A stretch of DNA of 7,310 nucleotides from CAZIJH01 sp964539655 (lineage in GTDB: Archaea > Aenigmatarchaeota > Aenigmatarchaeia > CG10238-14 > SCSR01), in NCBI GenBank assembly GCA_964539655.1, contig CAZIJH010000012.1, positions 1 through 7,310 on the forward strand, in the 5' to 3' direction. The notes beneath the pieces are model-generated. The model was not told the origin of the DNA and made no database searches. It saw only the letters and a list, made by a program, of their open reading frames with translations. Positions 1 to 5,426 of the stretch are shown here, piece after piece. A program made the translations under genes and the position numbers. Each line of letters starts with the position of its first letter. The first letter of the stretch is position 1.

Positions 1-1
1 T

Positions 2-1432
2 ATGCCTTCTGCTTCAAAGGTCCTTAAGGAAGTCCTTAAGCAGGCAAGACCCACCAAGGAGCAGAGGAGAAAGCTCGAATCCTTGGCCAAAAAAGCCCTT
101 TCTTTGTCCTCGAAGCTTGCAAGAAAATACAAGGCAAAGGCGATGCTAGTCGGAAGCCTAACCAGGGACACGTGGCTGCCCGACAAGATGGAATTTGACA
201 TATTCGTTCTTTTCCCGGAGAAGCTGACCGAGAAGAATCTCGAGAAGGCCGGCCTGCAGCTCGGAAAATCCGTCATCGAGAAGCTGAAGGGAGAGTGGGT
301 GATCGCATACGCTGAGCATCCTTACGTTTCCGGTATGGTGAATGGTGTTGACATAGACATAGTTCCCGCCTATGCGGTGGCGTCGGCCGAAAAAATAAAG
401 TCCGCGGTCGACAGGACGCCTTTCCATGTGAAATTTATCGAAAAAAACCTGCCGTTTTCGCTGTCGAACGAAGTCAGGCTGCTCAAGAAATTCTTGAAGT
501 CCCACAACATTTATGGCGGCGACGCGAAGACTGAAGGTTTTCCAGGATACTTGTGCGAGCTGCTCGTAGTGGCGTACAAAAGTTTTACGAACGTTTTGAA
601 GGCTGCCGAGAAATGGAATGTCGGAGAAATTATTGATCTAAAGAAAGCGTACAAGAAGGAAGATTATCAGAACTTGAGAAAAAAATTCGGCAGGCAGGCG
701 CTCATACTAATCGATCCTACTGACAAGAACAGGAATGTTGCCGCCGCACTTGCCCCGAGGAACTTTTTCAAGTTCAAGAAAATATCAAGGGATTTTGTCT
801 CGAAGCCGACGGTCGAGAATTTTCTCGGAAAGAAGTACGATCCGATAACGGAGAAGGAACTGATCGAGCTCCAGATGAAGAGGAGAACTGAGTTGATCGT
901 CGTGAAGTTTCTTCCACCGAAGACCGTTCCAGATGTCTTGTGGCCGCAATTGAAAAAATTCGGGGAAAGATTACAGACGATTTTAGAAGAAGCAAAATAC
1001 GAATTCAAAGTTTACGGTAACGGCGTTTTCACCGACGAGAAATTTATTGCTGCAGCAGTTTTGGAAATGGAAGTTTCGAAATTGCCGGCTGTGCAGAAAA
1101 GAGTCGGGCCGTCGATTTTCGATTTCAAAGATTCTGATAATTTTATTTCAAAATACAAGGATCAGGCTCTCACTGGCCCGTACATCGAGGGGAGCTCCTG
1201 GGTCGTCGAGATAAAGAGGCAGTTCACATGCGCGCGCGACAAGCTTGTTGACAGCCTGAGCGTGCCTGTCGATGTTCTGAAAGCCAAGGGTGTTCCAAAT
1301 TTGATTGCAGAAAGGATAGCCCACGGATTTGAAATTTTTTCGGAGACGGACAGGATTCTTGAAGAGACGAAAAGGAATCCGGAGTTCGGAATTTTCCTGA
1401 GAAAATTTTTCGAGAAGGAAAAGTTAGTCTAA
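2..1432 (+). CDS. cca: CCA-adding enzyme (tRNA nucleotidyltransferase, archaeal class I)
   Basis: Adds or repairs the 3'-terminal CCA of tRNAs from CTP and ATP in the cytoplasm without a nucleic acid template. Seen: the class I nucleotidyltransferase signature at residues 51-66, with GS at 51-52 and the metal-binding acidic pair E64 and D66 in a FDIFVLF strand; the third acidic residue is D119 in DIDIVPAY. The archaeal CCA stretch SAVDRTPFH lies at 134-142, EVRLLKKFLK at 157-166, GYLCELLVV at 182-190 and DPTDKNRNVAA at 238-248. At 476 residues it is slightly longer than the roughly 440 usual in the family. The ATG at base 2 gives an N-terminus that fits the family, but the window starts one base before it, so a longer start cannot be excluded. 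Its last 9 bases overlap the 3' end of the convergent gene on the minus strand. Identification is secure. Confidence 0.96.
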   Translation: MPSASKVLKEVLKQARPTKEQRRKLESLAKKALSLSSKLARKYKAKAMLVGSLTRDTWLPDKMEFDIFVLFPEKLTEKNLEKAGLQLGKSVIEKLKGEWVIAYAEHPYVSGMVNGVDIDIVPAYAVASAEKIKSAVDRTPFHVKFIEKNLPFSLSNEVRLLKKFLKSHNIYGGDAKTEGFPGYLCELLVVAYKSFTNVLKAAEKWNVGEIIDLKKAYKKEDYQNLRKKFGRQALILIDPTDKNRNVAAALAPRNFFKFKKISRDFVSKPTVENFLGKKYDPITEKELIELQMKRRTELIVVKFLPPKTVPDVLWPQLKKFGERLQTILEEAKYEFKVYGNGVFTDEKFIAAAVLEMEVSKLPAVQKRVGPSIFDFKDSDNFISKYKDQALTGPYIEGSSWVVEIKRQFTCARDKLVDSLSVPVDVLKAKGVPNLIAERIAHGFEIFSETDRILEETKRNPEFGIFLRKFFEKEKLV

Positions 1433-1726
1433 CATAGTTGGTCTTTTGTAGAACATTAACTGAACAGCTAATGCAGCGCAAACTGAAATGTACATAGCGT
1501 CCTGATAGCTCGGAAGAATTGGGTTTTCGCCGGAGCATTCCCTCATTATTCTTGAACGCATTCCATCAACAGCTTTTGACAGCTTTTTGTAACTTGCGTT
1601 AGGATTTTCTTTCACGTAATCATCAAAATATTTTTTAGACAAATCCGAAATTTTCTTGTCTATCTCGCTCGATAACTTTGGTAGCTCTCTGTTTCGAGTA
1701 GTGGACGGAAAATAGCCGATTTCCAT
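1424..1726 (-). CDS. Hypothetical 100-residue protein between CCA enzyme and RNase Z
   Basis: I do not recognise this protein. The ATG at 1724-1726 gives 100 residues; an in-frame TTG three codons upstream is possible but less likely. Residues 17-60 are charged, Lys/Asp/Ser-rich and probably helical (IDKKISDLSKKYFDDY). Residues 76-93 are hydrophobic (about YISVCAALAVQLMFY), which could be a buried helix or a marginal C-terminal membrane segment. Two cysteines are present, C64 and C83. The gene runs antisense to its neighbours and overlaps the CCA enzyme gene by 9 bases at the 3' end. It starts 47 bases from the divergent RNase Z start, so the two may share a promoter region. The block 1561-1620 is about 35% GC, against about 62% at 241-300 in the CCA enzyme gene, which may mean separate origin. 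Its coding nature is inferred from the open frame and protein-like composition only. Confidence 0.6.
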   Translation of the reverse strand: MEIGYFPSTTRNRELPKLSSEIDKKISDLSKKYFDDYVKENPNASYKKLSKAVDGMRSRIMRECSGENPILPSYQDAMYISVCAALAVQLMFYKRPTMLD

Positions 1727-1743
1727 AAGGTTCAATTAATCAA

Positions 1744-1750
1744 AATATAT
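1744..1750. promoter_or_regulatory. TATA element in the divergent spacer ahead of RNase Z
   Basis: The sequence aatatat is centred about 27 bases before the RNase Z ATG at 1774. That is the normal distance from an archaeal TATA box to the transcription start, so the RNase Z mRNA may be leaderless; no Shine-Dalgarno sequence is seen before the ATG. The element reads almost the same on the other strand, about 21 bases from the start of the minus-strand orphan, so it could serve both. The assignment is by position and composition only. Confidence 0.45.
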
Positions 1751-1773
1751 TCATCAAACTTTAAATTCTTTGT

Positions 1774-2685
1774 ATGATTGAAATAACTTTTCTCGGCACC
1801 GTGTCCGGAATTCCAACCTTGGACAGGAATCATTCCGCGATAGCTATAGAGCATTACGGAGAGCAGAAATCCACTCTGCTTTTCGACTGCGGTGAAGGGA
1901 CTCAGAGGCAATTGATGAAGGCGGGAATAAGTTTCATGGATATCGACAACATTTTCATTTCTCACTGGCACGCGGACCATTTCGCGGGGCTCATTCCGCT
2001 GATACAGACGATGAATCTCGAGAAAAGAACGAAGGAACTGAAAATTTTTGGTCCCGAAGCCGAGAGGTTTGTCTCGGATATAGTCGATCTCGGTTATTTT
2101 GGTTTGCGCTTTCCCGTAGAGGCTGTCAACATTCCGTTTGAGGGAGAGAAGATTGTCAAAATTTTCGAGGCGGAAGAATTCGAAGTACTTTCGATTCCGA
2201 CATTGCACACAGTACCTTCGGTTGCGTATTGCTTCAAGGAAGTCGACAGGTGGAATATTGATGTTTCTAAATTGAAAAAATTGGGTCTTGGAAAAGGAGC
2301 GTGGTTGAAAAATTTGAAGCAGAAAGGCGAGGCGGAATTCAAGGGAAAGAAAATAATTTTGGAGGACGTCGCGGAAGTCAAGAAAGGATTGAAGGTTGTT
2401 TATTCCGGGGACACAAAGCCGTGTGACACTGTGTCGAAGCTTTCGGCCGAAGCGGACGTTCTCATTCACGACGGAACTTTTCTCGAGCTCGATGAATCGA
2501 AAGGCAGGCATCATGCGACTGTGTCGGACGCAGCGAAGCTCGCGAAGGACGCGAAAGTCAGTCAGCTGATCCTCACCCATCTGAGCAGGAGATACAAGGA
2601 CACGAAGCCTTTGGAAGACGAGGCGAAAAAGATTTTCAAGAACACGAAAATAGCGTACGACTTCATGAAAGTCACTTTGAAGTGA
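1774..2685 (+). CDS. rnz: Ribonuclease Z (tRNA 3' endonuclease)
   Basis: Cuts the 3' trailer from precursor tRNAs just after the discriminator base, producing the end on which the CCA enzyme acts. Seen: a metallo-beta-lactamase fold beginning ITFLGTVSGIPT at residues 4-15, FDCGEGTQRQL at 37-47, and the zinc motif SHWHADH at 63-69 (H64, H66, D68, H69). Further probable metal ligands or catalytic residues are H145 in TLHTVPS, D213 in SGDTKP and H269 in LTHLSRRY. The RNase Z feature HHATVSDAA is at 246-254, and a flexible-arm-like insert occurs around 165-190 (LGLGKGAWL). At 303 residues it has the normal length of the short form. The ATG leaves 47 bases to the divergent orphan gene and an appropriately placed TATA box. 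The last 14 bases overlap the next, convergent gene. Placement beside the CCA enzyme joins two successive tRNA 3'-end steps. Confidence 0.96.
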   Translation: MIEITFLGTVSGIPTLDRNHSAIAIEHYGEQKSTLLFDCGEGTQRQLMKAGISFMDIDNIFISHWHADHFAGLIPLIQTMNLEKRTKELKIFGPEAERFVSDIVDLGYFGLRFPVEAVNIPFEGEKIVKIFEAEEFEVLSIPTLHTVPSVAYCFKEVDRWNIDVSKLKKLGLGKGAWLKNLKQKGEAEFKGKKIILEDVAEVKKGLKVVYSGDTKPCDTVSKLSAEADVLIHDGTFLELDESKGRHHATVSDAAKLAKDAKVSQLILTHLSRRYKDTKPLEDEAKKIFKNTKIAYDFMKVTLK

Positions 2686-3244
2686 AGAATCGTTTTCTTC
2701 TACGCGACATTATAGAATCCATTTTATCAAAAGCGTAATAGGTCGGACCCTTGATTTTTCGGCCACACATTTTCGCGCTATAATACGGCTTGAAAAGTTC
2801 GGTCATCCATTCATCAACGAATACAGAATAACCTTTTCTCACACCTTCTTGTGCAAAGTCAGAAACACAATCATGTAATGCAAACCCACCAACTACGATG
2901 GGGATGTCTTTGTGTAAGTTGAGTTTCTCTTCGTTGTATGAAAAGACACGTCTCCAGTTAGGCCTTCGACTGGAATTGTGAGGAACAAGATCAGGTATTA
3001 AAGTGTCTCTTTTGGAAAGGATTACGTTCGATGCCAAACGCGAAATATCTACGATGCCATCCTCAGAAGAGGATACAATTATGTATCGTTCTGACCTTGG
3101 ATATTTGTCGAACATGCACTGTATATCCGTATCAATTTGTTCAATTGGATAGTTGATATTCTTCGCAACGAAAACCAAATTTCTTCTGATATAATCTACA
3201 AATCCCTGAAACGGGTGAACAATTACAATTTTTTTGTAAGACAT
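2672..3244 (-). CDS. Divergent isochorismatase-fold-like protein, possibly inactive
   Basis: A protein of 190 residues without a certain family. The segment IVVGGFALHDCVSDFAQEG at 115-133, followed by GYSVFVDEW at 138-146, resembles the core of cysteine hydrolases of the isochorismatase/nicotinamidase superfamily, with C126 at the nucleophile position. The N-terminal strand KKIVIVHPFQGFV (4-16) looks like the family's first strand with its VxDxQxxF pattern, but the catalytic Asp is replaced (H10 or P11 by alignment). K78 in SKRD could be the triad Lys. The C-terminus is very basic (SRRRKRFF at 180-187). If the match is right, the triad is incomplete and the protein may bind a ligand or act in another way. 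The gene is AT-richer than its neighbours (about 32% GC in 3121-3180), converges on RNase Z with a 14-base overlap, and has its own TATA box. Coding is likely; the family call is moderate. Confidence 0.6.
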   Translation of the reverse strand: MSYKKIVIVHPFQGFVDYIRRNLVFVAKNINYPIEQIDTDIQCMFDKYPRSERYIIVSSSEDGIVDISRLASNVILSKRDTLIPDLVPHNSSRRPNWRRVFSYNEEKLNLHKDIPIVVGGFALHDCVSDFAQEGVRKGYSVFVDEWMTELFKPYYSAKMCGRKIKGPTYYAFDKMDSIMSRRRKRFFTSK

Positions 3245-3270
3245 TAATCAAAAAATTGATGAAATGTAAG

Positions 3271-3278
3271 ATATTTAA
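3271..3278 (-). promoter_or_regulatory. TATA box of the isochorismatase-like gene
   Basis: On the minus strand this reads TTAAATAT within CCTTAAATATC, centred about 30 bases before the ATG at 3244. This matches the archaeal TATA consensus and spacing for a leaderless or nearly leaderless transcript. No Shine-Dalgarno sequence is visible between it and the start codon. Confidence 0.5.
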
Positions 3279-3322
3279 GGAATAATGAAGTTCAAGAAAA
3301 TTCATTCAAATTATAAATAAAG

Positions 3323-3396
3323 TGGACTCGCAGGGATTTGAACCCTGATTATCAGCTCCGCAAGCTGACGTCCTGTCCAAGTTGAACGACGAGTCC
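3323..3396 (-). tRNA. tRNA-Arg, anticodon GCG
   Basis: A complete 74-base cloverleaf can be drawn. The acceptor stem GGACTCG/CGAGTCC is perfect. The D stem GTTC/GGAC has one G-U pair and a 10-base loop containing GGA. The anticodon stem TCAGC/GCTGA carries the loop TTGCGGA, giving anticodon GCG (reads CGC, and CGU if modified). There is a 4-base variable region, then the T arm CAGGG-TTCAAAT-CCCTG and discriminator A. A at position 20 and C35 agree with arginine identity. Position 15 (A) and position 48 (T) form a normal Levitt pair. No intron is present, and the CCA is not encoded (CTT follows the discriminator), so RNase Z-type trimming and CCA addition are needed; both enzymes lie about 1-3 kb away. 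The trailer is T/A-rich, which may help termination. Confidence 0.96.
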
Positions 3397-3418
3397 TTCC
3401 AGGCCGACAATAGTAACC

Positions 3419-3425
3419 TATAAAA
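3419..3425. promoter_or_regulatory. TATA box shared by tRNA-Arg and the divergent zinc-ribbon gene
   Basis: The + strand reads TATAAAA (followed by G) and the minus strand CTTTTATAGG. The centre lies 26 bases from the first base of tRNA-Arg (3396) and about 41 bases from the zinc-ribbon ATG (3463). In the minus direction it would start transcription at or within a base or two of the mature tRNA 5' end. In the plus direction it would give an mRNA leader of about 14 bases. No other good TATA box is seen at the right distance for either gene, although a tttaataa at 3441-3448 is nearby. Confidence 0.55.
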
Positions 3426-3462
3426 GTTATTGGTAATAAGTTTAATAATCCAAAGTGATTCG

Positions 3463-3624
3463 ATGAAGAGATGCACAGCATGCAAAACGGACGTTTCTGC
3501 CAGGGCTAATTTTGTCGAGTTCGACTGCCCTAGCTGCGGAGAGGAAAAGATCGTGCGCTGCAAGAACTGCAAGAATCTCAGCAACAAATACATTTGCACC
3601 AAATGCGAATTCACCGGTCCTTAA
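3463..3624 (+). CDS. Zinc-ribbon microprotein with four CxxC motifs
   Basis: A 53-residue protein with four CxxC motifs: C4/C7, C22/C25 (CPSCG), C33/C36 and C45/C48. This is enough to bind two zinc ions in a compact double zinc ribbon. It belongs to the small archaeal zinc-finger proteins described as Zn-ribbon RNA-binding proteins (COG2888/DUF1610 type), of which Haloferax HVO_2753 is a studied relative; the precise function is unknown. Its usual neighbour is aEF1-beta, and here that gene follows after 14 bases, so the two are surely cotranscribed and a translation role is plausible. The ATG at 3463 is chosen over an in-frame TTG at 3430 because the extension would overlap the promoter and add no family-like residues. 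GTGAT at 3455-3459 could pair with the 16S 3' end, but its spacing is short. Confidence 0.9.
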   Translation: MKRCTACKTDVSARANFVEFDCPSCGEEKIVRCKNCKNLSNKYICTKCEFTGP

Positions 3625-3638
3625 GGAATTTGTTTGTT

Positions 3639-3893
3639 ATGCCTGTCATCGTGACTTTTAAAATAATGCCTGCCAGCGGAGACGTCAACGCCGACGACCT
3701 TGAAAAATCCGTCAAGGAAAAATTGAATCCCGAAAGAATTTCTCGCGAGCCGATAGCGTTCGGTTTGGTTGCAATCATTGCGACAAAATTAATAGAAGAA
3801 ATTGAAGGCGAGATGGACAGGGTTGAAAACTTAATCAGGTCGATTGATGGCGTGGGTGAAGTCGAGGTTACAGAAGTCAGCAGAAGCATGTAA
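3639..3893 (+). CDS. ef1b: Translation elongation factor aEF1-beta
   Basis: Guanine-nucleotide exchange factor that reloads aEF1-alpha with GTP during translation elongation. The 84-residue product is the whole archaeal factor, which corresponds to the C-terminal exchange domain of eukaryotic EF1-beta and is normally 85-90 residues. Seen: the first strand VIVTFKIMPASGDVN at 3-17, the EPIAFGLVAIIATKLIEEI segment at 37-55, and the closing IDGVGEVEVTEVSR at 69-82, all in the family order of an alpha/beta ferredoxin-like fold. ATG 3639 is chosen because the family begins just before the first strand; an upstream in-frame ATG at 3594 lies inside the zinc-ribbon gene. A weak ribosome site AAGGA ends 11 bases before the ATG. 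It sits in an operon with the zinc-ribbon gene. Confidence 0.95.
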   Translation: MPVIVTFKIMPASGDVNADDLEKSVKEKLNPERISREPIAFGLVAIIATKLIEEIEGEMDRVENLIRSIDGVGEVEVTEVSRSM

Positions 3894-3931
3894 ATAAATT
3901 TCTACATTGCAAAATAATTATTGAGATTTTC

Positions 3932-4162
3932 ATGGGTGGAGCAGGTCAAGGTACAGGAGATATAAGTTCCAGGGATTATTTGGAATATTATTTGAAAAAA
4001 ATTGTGAATCTTTTTAGAAAAACTAAATACGAAGCGTTCTTGCAAGACGTGAATGGAGACGGCGTTAAGGAAATATTTTTAAACGTAAATGATACGGGAG
4101 GTCCAGTTCTTTATCGCGGATCGGACGGTATTTACAGAAGAATTAACAGAAAAATAAAATGA
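3932..4162 (+). CDS. Small hypothetical protein with a DxNxDG calcium-type loop
   Basis: A protein of 76 residues that I do not recognise. It opens with a Gly-rich stretch (MGGAGQGTGD), continues with a probable amphipathic helix at 13-32 (RDYLEYYLKKIVNLFRK), then the loop DVNGDGVKE at 39-47. That loop resembles the calcium-binding turns of EF-hand, dockerin and FG-GAP/VCBS repeats (D39, N41, D43, E47). It is followed by strands around 48-70 and a basic tail (RRINRKIK). No signal peptide or membrane segment is seen, so it would be cytoplasmic. It begins 38 bases after aEF1-beta on the same strand and may be read from that operon; no convincing promoter or Shine-Dalgarno sequence is seen ahead of it. 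A lone loop could be coincidental, so calcium binding is a guess. Confidence 0.6.
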   Translation: MGGAGQGTGDISSRDYLEYYLKKIVNLFRKTKYEAFLQDVNGDGVKEIFLNVNDTGGPVLYRGSDGIYRRINRKIK

Positions 4163-4171
4163 ACGCTACAA

Positions 4172-4180
4172 TATAGTTTA
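4172..4180 (+). promoter_or_regulatory. Putative TATA box of the small membrane protein gene
   Basis: TATAGTTTA lies centred about 31 bases before the ATG at 4207, a fitting distance for an archaeal promoter giving a very short leader. No ribosome-binding site is seen between. Called by position and composition only. Confidence 0.4.
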
Positions 4181-4206
4181 TCTGTTTGCTTTTTCTAAAT
4201 CCTAAT

Positions 4207-4419
4207 ATGAGGAAGCATTTCAAAATTTCCACCCTGTGGGTTTTGGGCGCGTTCTGCATGATGGTCGGTGCGATGATTGCCGGAAGGCTTGATCTCGGAC
4301 TCGGCGTAACTGCCGCGGGATTTTTCATAGGATTCCTTATTGCTCTCGTGTTTTTCCTTGTTGGTGGACTCATGTGGTTGGTCGCCGCGAGCGGAATTAA
4401 GAAATCTGAAGAAATTTAA
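4207..4419 (+). CDS. Small membrane protein, two predicted transmembrane segments
   Basis: A 70-residue protein with a short basic N-terminus (MRKHFK), a first hydrophobic segment at about 9-26 (STLWVLGAFCMMVGAMIAG region), a short polar turn with RLDLG, and a second, long Gly/Phe-rich hydrophobic stretch at about 31-61. It ends in a charged tail (KKSEEI). This predicts a hairpin in the cytoplasmic membrane with both ends probably inside, given the positive N-terminus. I know no family for it. The ATG at 4207 is preferred to an in-frame TTG at 4186 because the latter would fall next to the TATA element and adds only polar residues. The 3' end overlaps the convergent Nudix gene by 4 bases. The antisense frame is only a shadow. 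Confidence 0.65.
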   Translation: MRKHFKISTLWVLGAFCMMVGAMIAGRLDLGLGVTAAGFFIGFLIALVFFLVGGLMWLVAASGIKKSEEI

Positions 4420-4826
4420 TTTTTCAGCTTTTTTGATAAAACATCTATAAGCTCGTCCATTCCAAAGGCAAATTTTTCAGACTTGTTATTTTTCAGCTTT
4501 TTAATCTCGTCCAATGACAGCCATTGGTAATCTAAATGAGAATCGTCTATTTGGATCTTATCATTTTTCAGATTTGCTAAGTAAATTGTTACAATTATCT
4601 GATAATCTAGTTCCTTCCTGCTTATCGACAAGACAGTTAAAATATCTTTTATTTCAATGTCTAGATTTGTTTCTTCCTTGGCTTCGCGAATAGCTGCGTT
4701 ATAGGGAGTTTCCCCGTATTCTATATTTCCACCAGGAATTTCCCAAACTCCCAAATCGCTTCTTTTCAACAGAAGTATTTTTTGATCTTTGATAATTACA
4801 ACTGAAGATAATTTTTTGATTTTCAT
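4416..4826 (-). CDS. Nudix hydrolase (MutT-like)
   Basis: Hydrolyses a nucleoside diphosphate linked to another group, in the cytoplasm with Mg2+; the substrate cannot be told from sequence. The Nudix box is seen at residues 33-55: G33, E39, R47, E48, E51 and E52 are all in place, with the final Gly of the signature replaced by N54. Upstream WEIPGGN (28-34) is typical, and the N-terminal strand VVIIKDQKILLLKR (9-22) fits the fold. The length of 136 residues is that of a single-domain MutT-like enzyme. Base composition is low in GC (about 35% in 4441-4500 and 28% in 4561-4620) compared with about 50% at 5221-5280 in DUF655, which hints at later acquisition. It lies 30 bases behind DUF655, in the slot where ksgA often stands, and probably has its own promoter. 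Confidence 0.93.
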   Translation of the reverse strand: MKIKKLSSVVIIKDQKILLLKRSDLGVWEIPGGNIEYGETPYNAAIREAKEETNLDIEIKDILTVLSISRKELDYQIIVTIYLANLKNDKIQIDDSHLDYQWLSLDEIKKLKNNKSEKFAFGMDELIDVLSKKLKN

Positions 4827-4852
4827 TTAATTTTTATAGTATTTTTAGAAAT

Positions 4853-4860
4853 TAATTTAA
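4853..4860 (-). promoter_or_regulatory. Putative TATA box of the Nudix gene
   Basis: The minus strand reads TTAAATTA (continuing AT), centred about 30 bases before the Nudix ATG at 4826. It includes the DUF655 stop codon. The whole 30-base spacer is A/T-only or nearly so, and other A/T runs are possible, so this is tentative. Confidence 0.35.
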
Positions 4861-5408
4861 CTCATCGAAGTCGCGACAAAAAGTCTGTACCTGTCTTTCT
4901 CCTCCAGTTCCTCGATCACTCTTTTGATCACCATCTTTTTCGGATCCGGAAGCATCGGCACTCTTTCCTGCAGTTCCTTGAAAGTTTCGAACGGCTTTGA
5001 TTTTCTGACTTTCAATATTTCCCACATGTGCTTCTTCCCGATTCCGGGCAGTAATTCGAGCGTGTGCATTCTCGTTGTAACTGATCCTGACTTGTTGAAG
5101 AAGTCCATGAATCTTTTCTCGTCTTTCGAAATAATTTCTGATACAGTCTCCTCTACCATGTTCTTCGCGTAATTTGTCAATTCTCCGTAGCCGACTCTTC
5201 CCTTGATGTATTTTACTTGGTCTCTCTTGTCTTCCCCGACGTAAATTCTGTCCTTCGGCTTCACGACAACTCCGTCCTTTATCGCGATCTCCAGGAGATT
5301 GAAGAATTTGTCCCCGATTCCTTGCACCATCGGTTCCGCTTTCCTGTCGTTGGGCTTGCCGTGCGGCAGGAAATCCAATACTATGATATAATCGTCTTTT
5401 GCTACCAT
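4857..5408 (-). CDS. DUF655 putative nucleic-acid-binding protein (HhH domain)
   Basis: A member of the conserved archaeal DUF655 family (COG1491), thought to bind RNA or DNA but without a settled function. Seen: the N-terminal family motif YIIVLDFLPHGKP at 7-19, an OB-like middle section with VKPKDRIYVGED at 49-60, a helical part LTNYAKNMVEETV at 77-89, and a helix-hairpin-helix at about 117-135 (LELLPGIGKKHMWEIL). Its 183 residues are the normal length. It follows rpoF by 18 bases on the same strand and has a strong GGAGGT ribosome site, so it is translated from the rpoF mRNA. In many archaea the order is L21e, rpoF, DUF655, ksgA; here the upstream L21e is detached and the downstream gene is a Nudix hydrolase. 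Confidence 0.94.
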   Translation of the reverse strand: MVAKDDYIIVLDFLPHGKPNDRKAEPMVQGIGDKFFNLLEIAIKDGVVVKPKDRIYVGEDKRDQVKYIKGRVGYGELTNYAKNMVEETVSEIISKDEKRFMDFFNKSGSVTTRMHTLELLPGIGKKHMWEILKVRKSKPFETFKELQERVPMLPDPKKMVIKRVIEELEEKDRYRLFVATSMS

Positions 5409-5416
5409 TGGTTGTT

Positions 5417-5422
5417 ACCTCC
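5417..5422 (-). promoter_or_regulatory. Strong Shine-Dalgarno site of DUF655
   Basis: The minus strand reads GGAGGT with 8 bases to the ATG at 5408. This is a near-complete match to the archaeal 16S 3' end. It sits in the 17-base rpoF-DUF655 gap and confirms both the ATG choice and cotranscription with rpoF. Confidence 0.8.
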
Positions 5423-5426
5423 GGAT

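Noticed and set aside
667..1008. Minus-strand open frames inside the CCA-enzyme gene
   Set aside because: Shadows of a strongly conserved + strand gene, with no motifs or start context of their own.
1732..2580. Long open frame of 282 codons on the minus strand
   Set aside because: It lies wholly antisense to RNase Z, whose metal motifs and family length are clear. Its product is rich in Arg/Phe/Asn without recognisable motifs, as expected for a shadow frame.
3306..3614. Open frame of 102 codons on the minus strand
   Set aside because: It runs through the tRNA-Arg gene and antisense to the zinc-ribbon gene, both of which are certain.
3594..3638. Upstream in-frame ATG for aEF1-beta
   Set aside because: It lies inside the zinc-ribbon gene and adds 15 residues not found in the family, whose first strand begins right after the ATG at 3639.
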